Source: Pseudomonadota bacterium (GTDB lineage Bacteria; Pseudomonadota; Alphaproteobacteria; Caulobacterales; Caulobacteraceae). From it: a stretch of DNA of 55,113 nt. This document shows positions 1 to 8,649 of the stretch, piece after piece. Position 1 is the stretch's first letter, and each line of letters opens with the position of its first letter. The notes beneath the pieces are model-generated. The model saw only the letters and a program-made list of their open reading frames with translations, was not told the origin of the DNA and did not search any database. The DNA is taken from NCBI GenBank assembly GCA_020161365.1, contig JAIUNU010000020.1, positions 1-55,113 on the forward strand, in the 5' to 3' direction. Made by a program: the position numbers and the translations under genes.

Positions 1-252
1 CCCGAGCTGAAAGACGCTCACGCCCCCCATCCTCACGGGCAAGAACAACCTGGCGGAGCGGAAGCGCGAGCCGAAACACAAAACACACTCACGGTACTCC
101 GGGTTCGCCCGGCCGCTCCGTCGCCTCCCCAACACCTTCAGCGGTCACGCCGCGTGAAGCGGCGGACGCGCGCCTCCAAATCCTCCCCCGCTGGGGGGAG
201 GATTGTTCGCCCGGCCCCTCCCCATCACGGGAAGGGCGCTTGCAAACATCGC
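1..252. other. Intergenic left edge with a palindromic hairpin
   Basis: No gene is supported here. The stretch contains a perfect hairpin at 179-204 (arms AATCCTCCCCC and GGGGGAGGATT, 4-nt loop). It lies downstream of meaB, which is transcribed towards it. The hairpin could act as a terminator, but it lacks a clear T-run. It resembles the C-rich/G-rich palindromes at 8316-8422 and is probably one member of a dispersed intergenic repeat family. Weak frames over 89-490 lack convincing starts and overlap meaB in antisense. Confidence 0.5.
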
Positions 253-1233
253 TCACAACCCAAACGCGGCCAGCAGCCTGTCGGCCGCCGCTGACGCAGG
301 AACCTCGCCCTGACGCACCGCCGCCTCCAGTTCGGGAACCAGCGCCGCCACGGCGGGGGCGGTCTTGAAGGCGTCTTCCAGGCGGTCGCGGACCATGGCC
401 CACATCCAGCGGGCGTCCTGGTCGGCGCGACGCGCGGCGCGGGCGCCGTTGGCGGTCATGACCTCGCGGTGGCGCACGATCTGGCTCCACAGGACGTCCA
501 GCCCCTGGCCGGTCAGGCCCGAGGCCGTCAGCACGGGCGGCGTCCAGTCCGGATGGGCGGGGGTCAGGATACGCAGGGCGTTGCGATAGTCGCGCGCCGA
601 GCGCTCGGCCTTGGCGGGATCGGCGTCGGCCTTGTTGATGACCAGCAGGTCGGCTAATTCGATCAGACCCTTCTTGATGCCCTGCAGCTCATCCCCGCCG
701 CCGGGGATCAGCACGGCCAGGAAGATGTCGACCATGTCGGCGACGACGGTCTCGGACTGGCCCACGCCCACGGTCTCGATGATCACCACGTCGAAGCCGG
801 CGGCCTCGCACAGCAGCATCGCCTCGCGGGTCTTGCGCGCCACACCGCCCAAGGCGCCGCCGGAGGGGGAGGGGCGGATGAAGGCGTTCGGCTGGACGCT
901 CAGCTGCTCCATCCGGGTCTTGTCGCCCAGGATCGAACCGCCGTGGCGGCCGGACGACGGATCGACCGCCAGCACCGCCACCTTGTGTCCGGCCTCGACC
1001 AGATTGCAGCCGAACCGCTCGATCGTCGTCGACTTGCCCGCGCCCGGCACGCCGGTGATTCCGATGCGCTGGGCGCGGCCGGTCATCGGCATCAGGCGCG
1101 AGAGCAGGGTGCGCGCGGCGGTCTGGTGATCGGCGCGGCGGCTCTCGACCAGGGTGATGGCGCGCGCCAGCGCTGCGCGGTCGCCGGCGACCAGGCGTTG
1201 CTCCAGGATGTCTATGTCGAGCGCGGGGTTCAC
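253..1233 (-). CDS. meaB: Methylmalonyl-CoA mutase-associated GTPase MeaB (ArgK family)
   Basis: This is a 326-residue P-loop GTPase of the MeaB/ArgK family. MeaB-type proteins bind methylmalonyl-CoA mutase, gate loading of adenosylcobalamin and protect or rescue the radical enzyme. The Walker A motif GVPGAGKST lies at about residues 61-69, followed by the usual DPSS segment (AVDPSSGRHGGSILGDKTRM) and NKAD base-recognition motif. The length matches the family. Translation appears to start at a GTG (1233). The gene follows the YbjQ-like gene on the same strand with a 9-nt gap, so they are probably cotranscribed. The mutase genes mutA and mutB lie about 1.5 kb upstream on the same strand, supporting the functional link. 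Confidence 0.95.
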   Translation of the reverse strand: MNPALDIDILEQRLVAGDRAALARAITLVESRRADHQTAARTLLSRLMPMTGRAQRIGITGVPGAGKSTTIERFGCNLVEAGHKVAVLAVDPSSGRHGGSILGDKTRMEQLSVQPNAFIRPSPSGGALGGVARKTREAMLLCEAAGFDVVIIETVGVGQSETVVADMVDIFLAVLIPGGGDELQGIKKGLIELADLLVINKADADPAKAERSARDYRNALRILTPAHPDWTPPVLTASGLTGQGLDVLWSQIVRHREVMTANGARAARRADQDARWMWAMVRDRLEDAFKTAPAVAALVPELEAAVRQGEVPASAAADRLLAAFGL

Positions 1234-1242
1234 GTCCCCCGA

Positions 1243-1560
1243 TTAGAGGACGACGGCCGTCCCGGAAACCGAAACCATCATCATCGAGCCGTTAGGACCG
1301 ACGGTGTTGTAGTCGAGATCGACCGCCAGGATGGCGTTGGCGCCCAGCTTCTCGGCTTCTTTCACGAGGTTTTTCATGGCGTCGTCGCGGGCGCGGGCCA
1401 GGACGCGCTCGTACGACTTGGAATGGCCGCCGATGAAGTCTCGGATCGCGGCCATCAGGTCCAGAACCACATTCGCGCCCAGGATCGACTGGGCGTATAT
1501 CGCGCCCTTGTACGCCTGGACGGGGCGGCCTTCGACAAAGGGCGTCGTCGTGATCAGCAT
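1243..1560 (-). CDS. YbjQ/UPF0145 family protein
   Basis: A 105-residue protein of the YbjQ (UPF0145) family, also called putative heavy-metal-binding domain proteins. Family hallmarks are visible: the N-terminal LITTTP strand, the YKGAIYAQSILGANVV segment, RARDDAM, and the repeated LGANAILAVDLDY with a final VSGTAVVL strand. Members form pentameric rings; their biochemical role is not established. The protein looks cytosolic, with no signal or membrane segment. It ends 9 nt before meaB on the same strand, suggesting cotranscription. Nothing in the sequence ties it directly to mutase function. Confidence 0.9.
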   Translation of the reverse strand: MLITTTPFVEGRPVQAYKGAIYAQSILGANVVLDLMAAIRDFIGGHSKSYERVLARARDDAMKNLVKEAEKLGANAILAVDLDYNTVGPNGSMMMVSVSGTAVVL

Positions 1561-1713
1561 CCGGGAATCCTGGCGAGCGATAGGGTTAACTTAGGCGCAA
1601 ACGTCGCCTTTCGCGAGGGGCTCCCTCCGCGCGCGAGACTTTCGATGACGCTGTTCGCGCAACGCGGGAATCTGGCCCGCCGGCCCTTCCTGCGCAGCCA
1701 GGCTTAAGGCAGA

Positions 1714-2208
1714 TTGATCCTGTTTACCGCGCCCCGGAGCCCCTTGGTGATCTTCGCGAAATCGCATGTCGAGCTGCACAACATCCGCGCCAATGTGGAG
1801 CGGGTGAAGAAGCTCTCCGACAACGTCGTGGGCGTCGGCCCCTTGGGCGTCGGCCTGGACGGCCTGCTGACCTGGATCCCGGGGGCGGGCGAGCTCTACA
1901 GCCTGGGGGCGGGCAGCCTGATCGTGTTCGACGCCGTACGGGCGCGGGCGGCGCCGATGATCGTCATCCAGATCTGCGCCATCATCCTGATCGATACGGT
2001 CGCCGGCTCGATCCCGGTGGCGGGCAAGGCGGTCGACGTGCTGTTCACGGGCCACAAGTGGTCGGCCGACATGTTGACCAAGCACATGGACGACACGATC
2101 TATTTCGAAGGGACCCGCAAGGAGGTCCAGGCGACCCAGGAGTACCGCGACCTGCTGGCCCGTATCCAGGCGGGCAAGGAGAAGCGGAGAGTGGTCTTCC
2201 TGGGGTAG
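1714..2208 (+). CDS. DUF4112 domain protein, copy 1
   Basis: A protein of about 153-164 residues with the DUF4112 signature: a short charged amphipathic segment (VERVKKLSDNVVGVGPLGVGLDGLLTWIPGAGELYSL) followed by two hydrophobic helices (SLGAGSLIVFDAV and MIVIQICAIILIDTVAGSIPVAGKAVDVLF). It is probably a small inner-membrane protein of unknown function. The start is uncertain: TTG at 1714 gives the longest frame, while GTG at 1747 has a better spaced GGAG. It is followed 34 nt later by a paralogue with the same layout, so the pair is a tandem duplication. It lies in the opposite orientation between mutB and meaB. Confidence 0.8.
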   Translation: MILFTAPRSPLVIFAKSHVELHNIRANVERVKKLSDNVVGVGPLGVGLDGLLTWIPGAGELYSLGAGSLIVFDAVRARAAPMIVIQICAIILIDTVAGSIPVAGKAVDVLFTGHKWSADMLTKHMDDTIYFEGTRKEVQATQEYRDLLARIQAGKEKRRVVFLG

Positions 2209-2242
2209 GCAACAACCGACGAGACGGAGCGTTCAGCCAAGC

Positions 2243-2704
2243 ATGACCGACGACATCTCCGTTTCCGCCGACTACGCCGATCGTCACGCGGATCGCCGCG
2301 CCAAGGCCCATCGCGCCTGGCGCTCGGCGGAGAGCATCAAGGGCCTGTCCGATCGTCTGATCGGGCTGGGGCCGTTTGGCCTGGGCCTGGACGGCGTGCT
2401 CTCATGGGTGCCGGGCGTGGGTCCGCTGTACAGCGCCGGCGCGGGCGCCTTGCTGGTCTACCACGCCGTCAGCGCGGGCGCGTCGATGGCGACCGTCGCG
2501 CGGATGCTGGCCTATGTCCTGGCCGACACCGCCACCGATGCGGTGCCGTTCGCGGGCTCGGTCGTCGACATGCTGTTCCCCGGCCACCTGATGGCGGCCA
2601 AGGCGCTCCAGAAGGACATCGAGGCCCGCCATGGCTTGCCTGACGACGTCGCCTTGGAGCGCTCCAGGAAGAAGCGCGGGCTGTTCCGCAAGAAGAGCGG
2701 TTAG
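2243..2704 (+). CDS. DUF4112 domain protein, copy 2
   Basis: A 153-residue paralogue of the preceding gene. It shares the SIKGLSDRLIGLGPFGLGLDGVLSWVPGVGPLYSAGAGALLVYHAV block and the second hydrophobic stretch ending in AVPFAGSVVDMLFPGH. The N-terminus carries about 30 charged residues and the C-terminus ends in a basic tail (RSRKKRGLFRKKS), which fits a membrane protein with a cytosolic tail. Function unknown. Its stop overlaps the mutB stop tail to tail by 4 nt (2701-2704), leaving no terminator between the convergent genes. Confidence 0.85.
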   Translation: MTDDISVSADYADRHADRRAKAHRAWRSAESIKGLSDRLIGLGPFGLGLDGVLSWVPGVGPLYSAGAGALLVYHAVSAGASMATVARMLAYVLADTATDAVPFAGSVVDMLFPGHLMAAKALQKDIEARHGLPDDVALERSRKKRGLFRKKSG

Positions 2705-4845
2705 GCCTGGGTATAGCCAAGCTGCCGGTTCAGCTGGTCCAGCAGCTCGATGGCGGCCTCGGCGATGACCGTTCCCGGCGGGAAGATCGCCGCCGCACCC
2801 GCGTCGCGCAGGGCCTGGAAGTCCTGGGGCGGGATGACTCCGCCCACGACCATCAGGATGTCGCCGCGACCCTGCTTGGCCAGCTCGGCCTTCAGCTCCG
2901 GGGCCAGGGTCAGGTGACCCGCCGCGAGCGAGCTGGCGCCGACCACGTGGACGTCGTTTTCGACCGCCTGGCGAGCGGCCTCGGCCGGGGTCTGGAACAG
3001 CGGGCCGATGTCGACGTCGAAGCCGAGGTCGGCGAAGGCGGTGGCGATCACTTTCTGGCCGCGATCGTGGCCGTCCTGGCCCATCTTGGCGATCAGGATG
3101 CGGGGCCGTCGGCCGTCGGCTTGCTCGAACGCTTCGACCATGGCCTTGGCGCGGGCCGTCGTCGGATCGTTGCCGGCCTCCTTCATATAGACCCCCTGGA
3201 TCGACTTGATCTCGGCGCGGTGGCGGCCGAACACCTTTTCCAGCGCGTAGCTGATCTCGCCGACGGTAGCTTTGGCGCGGGCCGCGTCGACGGCGAGGGC
3301 CAGCAGGTTCCCATTGCCCCGCGCGCCGTCCTCCAGCGCCTTCAGGGCGGCTTCGGTGGCGGCCGGATCGCGCTCGGCCTTCAGGCGGGCCAGCTTCTCC
3401 AGCTGGGCGGCGCGCACGGCGCTGTTGTCGACCTTCAGGACCGGGATATCGTCGGCGACCTCGGGCTTGTAGCGATTGACGCCGACCACGCTCTGCTTGC
3501 CGCTGTCGATGCGGGCCTGGGTGCGGGCGGCGGCTTCCTCGATGCGCAGCTTGGGCAGGCCCTGCTCGATGGCCTTTGCCATGCCGCCCAGCGACTCGAC
3601 TTCCTCGATGTGAGCCAGCGCCTTCTGGGCCAGCTCATAGGTCAGGCGCTCGACATAGTAGCTTCCGCCCCACGGGTCGGCGACGCGGGTCGTGCCGCTT
3701 TCCATCTGCAGAAACAGCTGGGTGTTGCGGCTGATCCGCGCCGAGAAGTCGGTCGGGAGGGCCAGGGCTTCATCGAGACTATTGGTGTGCAGGCTCTGGG
3801 TCTGGCCGTTCACAGCGGCCATGGCCTCGACGCAGGTCCGGGCGACGTTGTTGAACACGTCCTGGGCCGCCAGCGACCAGCCGGAGGTCTGGCTGTGGGT
3901 GCGCAGGGACAGCGATCGGTCGTCCTTGGGGTCGAACTCGCGCTTCATCAGACGGGCCCAGAGCAGGCGCGCGGCGCGCATCTTGGCGACTTCCATGAAG
4001 TAGTTCATGCCGATCGCCCAGAAGAACGACAGACGCGGCGCGAAGGCGTCGATGCTCATGCCCGCCGCGACGCCGGCGCGGGCGTACTCGACGCCGTCGG
4101 CCAGGGTGTAGGCCAGCTCCAGGTCGGCCGTCGCCCCGGCCTCCTGCATGTGATAGCCGCTGATCGAGATCGAGTTGAACTTCGGCATATTGCTCGAAGT
4201 GTATGAAAAGATGTCGGAAATGATCCGCATCGAGGGCGCGGGCGGATAGATGTAGGTGTTCCGCACCATGAACTCTTTGAGAATGTCGTTCTGGATCGTG
4301 CCCGAGAGCTTGTCGGGGCTGACGCCCTGTTCCTCGGCCGCGACGATGTAGAGCGCCAGGATCGGCAGCACCGCGCCGTTCATGGTCATCGACACGCTCA
4401 TCTTGTCGAGCGGGATGCCGGAAAACAGCGTGCGCATGTCCAGGATCGAGTCGATGGCCACGCCCGCCATGCCGACGTCGCCCTTCACCCGCTCGTGGTC
4501 GCTGTCATAGCCGCGGTGGGTGGCCAGGTCGAAGGCTACCGACAGCCCCATCTGACCGGCCGCCAGGTTGCGCCGATAGAAGGCGTTGGAGTCCTCGGCT
4601 GTCGAGAAGCCCGCGTACTGACGCACCGTCCACGGGTTGGTGACGTACATGGTCGGGTAGGGGCCGCGCACGAACGGCGCAACGCCGGGGAAGCCGCCGG
4701 CAAAGTCGAGGCCTGCGATGTCCGCAGCGTCGAAGGCCGGCGCCACGGCGACGCCCTCGGGCGTGTTCCAGGCCTCGCCCTTCGGCGCGGGCGACGTGCC
4801 GACCTCGGCGAAGTCGATCTTGGTGAAGTCGGGGAACGTGCTCAT
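2701..4845 (-). CDS. mutB: Methylmalonyl-CoA mutase large (catalytic) subunit
   Basis: A 714-residue adenosylcobalamin-dependent mutase that interconverts (R)-methylmalonyl-CoA and succinyl-CoA in propionate and branched-chain catabolism. The N-terminal TIM barrel includes the typical RGPYPTMYVTNPWTVRQYAGFSTAEDSNAFYRRN segment. The C-terminal cobalamin domain carries the base-off ligand motif DGHDRG at 591-596 (axial His593), followed by the GASSLAAGH and GGVIPP motifs. Length and motifs are complete. The gene starts 5 nt after the mutA stop, so the two form one transcription unit on the minus strand, with meaB further downstream. Confidence 0.97.
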   Translation of the reverse strand: MSTFPDFTKIDFAEVGTSPAPKGEAWNTPEGVAVAPAFDAADIAGLDFAGGFPGVAPFVRGPYPTMYVTNPWTVRQYAGFSTAEDSNAFYRRNLAAGQMGLSVAFDLATHRGYDSDHERVKGDVGMAGVAIDSILDMRTLFSGIPLDKMSVSMTMNGAVLPILALYIVAAEEQGVSPDKLSGTIQNDILKEFMVRNTYIYPPAPSMRIISDIFSYTSSNMPKFNSISISGYHMQEAGATADLELAYTLADGVEYARAGVAAGMSIDAFAPRLSFFWAIGMNYFMEVAKMRAARLLWARLMKREFDPKDDRSLSLRTHSQTSGWSLAAQDVFNNVARTCVEAMAAVNGQTQSLHTNSLDEALALPTDFSARISRNTQLFLQMESGTTRVADPWGGSYYVERLTYELAQKALAHIEEVESLGGMAKAIEQGLPKLRIEEAAARTQARIDSGKQSVVGVNRYKPEVADDIPVLKVDNSAVRAAQLEKLARLKAERDPAATEAALKALEDGARGNGNLLALAVDAARAKATVGEISYALEKVFGRHRAEIKSIQGVYMKEAGNDPTTARAKAMVEAFEQADGRRPRILIAKMGQDGHDRGQKVIATAFADLGFDVDIGPLFQTPAEAARQAVENDVHVVGASSLAAGHLTLAPELKAELAKQGRGDILMVVGGVIPPQDFQALRDAGAAAIFPPGTVIAEAAIELLDQLNRQLGYTQA

Positions 4846-4849
4846 GGCC

Positions 4850-6313
4850 TCAGGCTCCCTCGAAGGCGGCGGCGAAGCGGACAGGCGTCAGGGCCCGGCA
4901 ATGGCTGTCGGGGCCGGGCAACCGTACGTCGGGACCCTCGACGGCGAAGGCGGACGGATCGGGCGTATCGACCTCCGGCGGCTTGTCGTCGGCGTTGGGG
5001 AAGACGGTGACGCCCAGGATTTTGCGGCTCTTGTCGGCGTAGGCGGCCTCTTGCGCCGAGCGGCTCTTCGCGACGGCGTCGGCGATAAGGCCGCTCTCCA
5101 GCGCCTTGATGACCCCGCCGGCGGCTTCGATCGCCTGGAACGACGTCCAGGCCGCGCGGGCCAACTGATCGGTCAGGCTGTCGAGGTACCAGGCGCCACC
5201 GGCCGGATCGGCGACGCGGCCCAGGTTGCTCTCCTCCATCAGGACGAGTTGGGTGTTGCGGGCTTGGCGGCGGGCGAAGGCGGTCGGCAGGCCGATCGCG
5301 TCAGTAAAAGCGTCCAGCACGATGGCGTCCGCGCCGCCGACCGCGCCGGCGAACCCGGCCGAGGTCAGGCGCAGCAGGTTCGTCCAGGCGTCGGCCTTGG
5401 CCAGCATGCGCCGCGATGAACGGGCCTCGATCGTGGGGGCGACGGTGACGCCGCACGACTCGGTGAGCCGCGCCCAGATGGCCTTGGCCGCGCGCACCTT
5501 GGCGACGCCGGTGAAGTACTCGCCGTCCAGGCTGACGCCCAGGACGATGCGGCCGAACGCCTCGTTAGTCGTCTGGCCCGAGCGGACCAGCGCCTTGGCG
5601 TAGGCCAGGGCGCTGGCTGTCATCAGGGCCAGTTCCTCGACGTTGGAGCCGCCTGCCTCATGCGCGGCGCGGCCGGTGGCCAGGAACAGGCTGGCCTTGG
5701 CGTAGGTCGTCGACAGGCGGCTGGCCACCGTCGCGGCGTTGAAGACATGGCTCTCGATCGGGCCGGGACTGTCGCCCGCCTGGGCGAAGGCCGTCAGCGG
5801 ATCGAGGTGGAAGGCGAGGGGGGCGTTCGGCGCGGCCTTGGCCAGGGTCGCCAGCCAGTCGGCGGCCTTCGGGCCGAGGAAACCCGCGTCCAGCGCGACG
5901 GGCGCGAGATCCAGCAATACGCCCGACAGGGCCTTGCCCAGGTCATCGGCCGAGCCGACCGCGACGCCGTTCGCGCCGGTCGGATCGATCTGTAGCAGCA
6001 CCGAGGCCGCGCCGCCTTCGAGGTCGGTCAGCACGTCCTTGGCCGCCCGCGTGGGATCGGGATGGGCCGAACGCATCCGCAGATCCCAGGGGCGATGCGT
6101 GTCCCGCGCGCGCAGGTCACGCGCCACGGCGACGCCGTCTTCGGCGGTATAGAGCGGCTGGATCGTCAGGCCGTCCGGCGTCGTGACGGTGAGCGCGTCC
6201 TCGAAGCTTTGACCCTTCAGGGTCTTCTCGACCAGGGCCATCCAGCGCGCGCGCGTCGCCGCATCGCCTTGGGCGCCGAAGTCCTCGGCCAGGGGCGTCA
6301 TCGCCTCGGTCAA
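4850..6313 (-). CDS. mutA: Methylmalonyl-CoA mutase small subunit
   Basis: The small subunit of a heterodimeric methylmalonyl-CoA mutase. It has the mutase-type barrel (for example ARNTQLVLMEESNLGRVADPAGGAWYLDSLTDQLARAAW) but no DxHxxG cobalamin motif, as expected for a non-catalytic partner of MutB. At about 487 residues it is shorter than the roughly 620-residue small subunits of actinobacteria; it stops at PVRFAAAFEGA, which corresponds to the end of the barrel, so the degenerate cobalamin-like domain is missing. I place the start at TTG 6313 because GGAGAG sits about 9 nt upstream; ATG 6301 is the alternative and further in-frame codons reach 6403. It precedes mutB by 4 nt. Confidence 0.93.
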   Translation of the reverse strand: MTEAMTPLAEDFGAQGDAATRARWMALVEKTLKGQSFEDALTVTTPDGLTIQPLYTAEDGVAVARDLRARDTHRPWDLRMRSAHPDPTRAAKDVLTDLEGGAASVLLQIDPTGANGVAVGSADDLGKALSGVLLDLAPVALDAGFLGPKAADWLATLAKAAPNAPLAFHLDPLTAFAQAGDSPGPIESHVFNAATVASRLSTTYAKASLFLATGRAAHEAGGSNVEELALMTASALAYAKALVRSGQTTNEAFGRIVLGVSLDGEYFTGVAKVRAAKAIWARLTESCGVTVAPTIEARSSRRMLAKADAWTNLLRLTSAGFAGAVGGADAIVLDAFTDAIGLPTAFARRQARNTQLVLMEESNLGRVADPAGGAWYLDSLTDQLARAAWTSFQAIEAAGGVIKALESGLIADAVAKSRSAQEAAYADKSRKILGVTVFPNADDKPPEVDTPDPSAFAVEGPDVRLPGPDSHCRALTPVRFAAAFEGA

Positions 6314-6473
6314 AGCGTCTCTCTCCTGCACTGCAGCATTTTTGTATTTTCGACCGTGATGCGCCCCTGCCGCTACGGCCGTCAAGCCTTGCATCCGGGC
6401 CAAACAGTTGTTTAAGCTGATCGCTGATCAGATATTCGGCGTCTCAAGCCGAACTCCAAAGGGGAGCTTCTTC

Positions 6474-7481
6474 ATGGCCCTGCCGCCGATCCTGCGCGAC
6501 CGCCTGCGCCTTCCGGTCGTCGCCTCGCCGCTGTTCATCATCAGCAACCCGGACCTGGTGATCGCCCAGTGCAAGGCGGGCATCGTCGGCTCGTTCCCGT
6601 CGCTGAACGCGCGCCCGCTGTCGCAGCTGGACGAATGGCTGGCCCGCATCACCGAGGAACTGGCGGCCTGGGACAAGGCCAACCCGGACATGCCGTCCGC
6701 GCCGTTCGCGGTGAACCAGATCGTCCACAAGACGAACAACCGCCTCGAAGACGACATCGCCATGTGCGTGAAGTACAAGGTCCCGCTGGTCATCACCTCG
6801 CTGGGCGCCCGGGAGGACGTGAACCAGGCGATTCACTCGTATGGCGGCATCACCCTGCATGACGTCATCACCGACCGCTTCGCCCGCAAGGCGATCGAGA
6901 AGGGCGCCGATGGCCTGATCCCGGTCGCCGCCGGCGCCGGCGGCCACGCCGGCACGCTGTCGCCGTTCGCGCTGATCCAGGAGATCCGCCAGTGGTTCGA
7001 CGGTCCGGTCGCGCTCTCCGGCTCGATCGCATCGGGCCGCTCGATCCTGGCCGCCCAGGCCATGGGCGCGGACCTTGCCTATGTTGGCTCGGCCTTCATC
7101 GCCACGAAGGAAGCCAACGCGGTCGAGGGCTACAAGCAGATGATCGTCGACAGCAAGGCCGACGACATCTTGTATTCGAACCTCTTCACCGGCGTGCACG
7201 GCAACTATCTGCGGCCGTCGGTCATCAATGCGGGTCTGGATCCGGACAACCTGCCGGAAAGTGATCCGTCGAAGATGAACTTCGGCTCGGGCGGCAACCA
7301 GGAAGCCAAGGCCTGGCGCGACATCTGGGGCTGCGGCCAGGGCATCGGCGCCATCGACAACGTGCTGACCGCCGGCGAACTCGTCGCCAAGTTCGCGGCG
7401 GAGTATGAGCAAGCCAAGGCTGAATTGGCTGCGAAAACCGCCTTTACTGCCGGAAAACACTTGGCTTTCGCCGCCGAGTAG
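6474..7481 (+). CDS. Nitronate monooxygenase (2-nitropropane dioxygenase family)
   Basis: A 335-residue FMN-dependent TIM-barrel enzyme of the nitronate monooxygenase family. These enzymes oxidise propionate 3-nitronate and related alkyl nitronates. Visible family features are the N-terminal LRLPVVASPLFIISNPDLVIAQCKAGIVGSFP, the NQIVHKTNNRLEDD loop, the phosphate-binding AAGAGGHAG and SGSIASGRSILAAQAMGADLAYVGSAF. ATG 6474 has a GGGGAG 8 nt upstream and is preferred over the in-frame codon at 6408. It is divergent from mutA. A strong hairpin at 7495-7518 follows the stop codon. Confidence 0.92.
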   Translation: MALPPILRDRLRLPVVASPLFIISNPDLVIAQCKAGIVGSFPSLNARPLSQLDEWLARITEELAAWDKANPDMPSAPFAVNQIVHKTNNRLEDDIAMCVKYKVPLVITSLGAREDVNQAIHSYGGITLHDVITDRFARKAIEKGADGLIPVAAGAGGHAGTLSPFALIQEIRQWFDGPVALSGSIASGRSILAAQAMGADLAYVGSAFIATKEANAVEGYKQMIVDSKADDILYSNLFTGVHGNYLRPSVINAGLDPDNLPESDPSKMNFGSGGNQEAKAWRDIWGCGQGIGAIDNVLTAGELVAKFAAEYEQAKAELAAKTAFTAGKHLAFAAE

Positions 7482-7494
7482 ACAGGCGGATCAC

Positions 7495-7518
7495 GGGGAC
7501 GGAGCCGGCTTCGTCCCC
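7495..7518 (+). terminator. Hairpin after the nitronate monooxygenase gene
   Basis: GGGGACGGAGCC at 7495-7506 is followed immediately by GGCTTCGTCCCC at 7507-7518. They form a near-perfect stem with one G-T pair, 13 nt after the stop codon. There is no long T-run. A second hairpin (GGGAGCGG 7542-7549 with CCGCTCCC 7559-7566) lies just before the ribosome site of the next gene and may modulate it. Confidence 0.55.
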
Positions 7519-7576
7519 GCGCGTCTCGACGGCCCGATGCTGGGAGCGGATTTCAACCCCGCTCCCGGAGCCGCCC

Positions 7577-8314
7577 ATGTTCGACGACGTCACACCCCGC
7601 CTCGGCCTGCCCTATGTGGTCGCCGCCCAGGCCCAGAAGCATATCCCCATCAATGAAAGCCTCGCCCGGCTGGACGGCCTCGTCCAACTGGCCGTCGAAA
7701 GCCGCGCGGTCGTGGCGCAGCCCGCCAGTCCCGTCGCGGGCGGCGTCTGGATCCTCCCTGACAACGCCACCGGCGCGGCTTGGGCGGGTCAGCCGGCGGG
7801 AACCCTGATGCGTTTCGAGTCCGGCGCTTGGGAGCCCTTGGGCCCCACCGAAGGCGTGCTGGCCTGGGTTAAGGACGAGAACCAGATGGTCGCCTTCGAC
7901 GGCACGGCCTGGGCTCCGCTGTCGGAGACGTTCCGCAGCACCGTCGCCGCGACCTCGCCGAGTCAGGCCAACACTCGACTTGAGATTCTCGAGCAGGAGG
8001 TGACGCTGTCGGGCGCGTCGACAGCGACCACCATCGTCATCCCTAACCGCGCCATCGTCCTGGCGGTGTCGACCCGGACCACGGTCGCGATCACTGGCGC
8101 GGCCTCCTACAACTGTGGCGTCGCGGGCGAGGCCAGTAAGTTCGGCGGCTCGCTGGGCGTGGCCAAGAATGCGAGCAACATCGGTGTCGTGGGGCCGACC
8201 GCCTATTACGCCGATACGCCGGTGGTGCTGACGGCCGTCGGCGGCAATTTTGTCGGTGGCAAGGTGCGCGTAGCCATCCACGTCCTGCGCTGCGACGCGC
8301 CGGCCTCTGTCTGA
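7577..8314 (+). CDS. DUF2793 domain protein (phage or GTA tail-like)
   Basis: A 245-residue protein with the DUF2793 signature: TPRLGLPYVVAAQAQKHIPINESLARLDGLVQLAVESR, then the GGVWILPDNATGAAWAGQPAGTLMRFESGAWEPLGPTEG block. DUF2793 occurs in phage and gene-transfer-agent tail or fibre proteins. The C-terminal 100 residues are glycine and beta-branched rich and resemble a small beta domain. GGAG lies 6 nt before ATG 7577. No other phage-like gene flanks it, so it is either an isolated remnant or a domesticated cell-surface protein. The domain assignment is good; the function is not known. Confidence 0.8.
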   Translation: MFDDVTPRLGLPYVVAAQAQKHIPINESLARLDGLVQLAVESRAVVAQPASPVAGGVWILPDNATGAAWAGQPAGTLMRFESGAWEPLGPTEGVLAWVKDENQMVAFDGTAWAPLSETFRSTVAATSPSQANTRLEILEQEVTLSGASTATTIVIPNRAIVLAVSTRTTVAITGAASYNCGVAGEASKFGGSLGVAKNASNIGVVGPTAYYADTPVVLTAVGGNFVGGKVRVAIHVLRCDAPASV

Positions 8315-8315
8315 A

Positions 8316-8422
8316 CCCTCCCCCTTGATGGGGGAGGGCAGGGTGGGGGTGATCTACGGCCTATGTGGCTGGCCGGCCGCATCACTCCCATCCCCGACCC
8401 TTCCCCCATCAAGGGGGAAGGG
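8316..8422. repeat. Nested inverted repeat (REP-like palindromic element)
   Basis: Two short hairpins (CCCTCCCCC ttgat GGGGGAGGG near 8316 and CCCTTCCCCC atcaa GGGGGAAGGG near 8398) are themselves inverted copies of each other. The arms 8316-8353 and 8381-8422 pair with a few mismatches across a short GC-rich loop. The element begins 2 nt after the DUF2793 stop. Palindromes of this composition are common between genes in Caulobacterales. It could end transcription of the DUF2793 gene. Confidence 0.7.
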
Positions 8423-8461
8423 AGATTGACCTGATCCTCTTCAACCGCTAAACGCCGCCCA

Positions 8462-8580
8462 CCTTTGGGGAGTAGCCGCCCGCGCCTATCAGCGGGCCCC
8501 GCCGTCAACACACTTGCTGCTTCGGGAGCATGGCGCGGGGAAGGGAAGCGGACTTTGAGCTTCCTTGGCGAGACCAATGG
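8462..8580 (+). promoter_or_regulatory. yybP-ykoY-type manganese riboswitch aptamer
   Basis: The RNA shows the family hallmarks: GGGGAGTAGCC directly after a closing helix (CCTTTGG 8462-8468 pairs with CCAATGG 8574-8580), an internal GCCGTCAACACAC segment, and a 3' GAGACC just before the helix closes. Known members sense Mn2+ and control manganese exporters. Here it lies 70 nt upstream of a GDT1/TMEM165 family transporter. Between them GGGCCGGG (8596-8603) can pair with CCCGGCCC (8630-8637), whose 3' side abuts the GAGGA ribosome site, which suggests control of translation start. The motif match is by eye. Confidence 0.8.
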
Positions 8581-8649
8581 CGCCGATCGTCATCCGGGCC
8601 GGGTGGGGTATCGACGCTATTGGCATGCGCCCGGCCCGAGGACTGTTTC

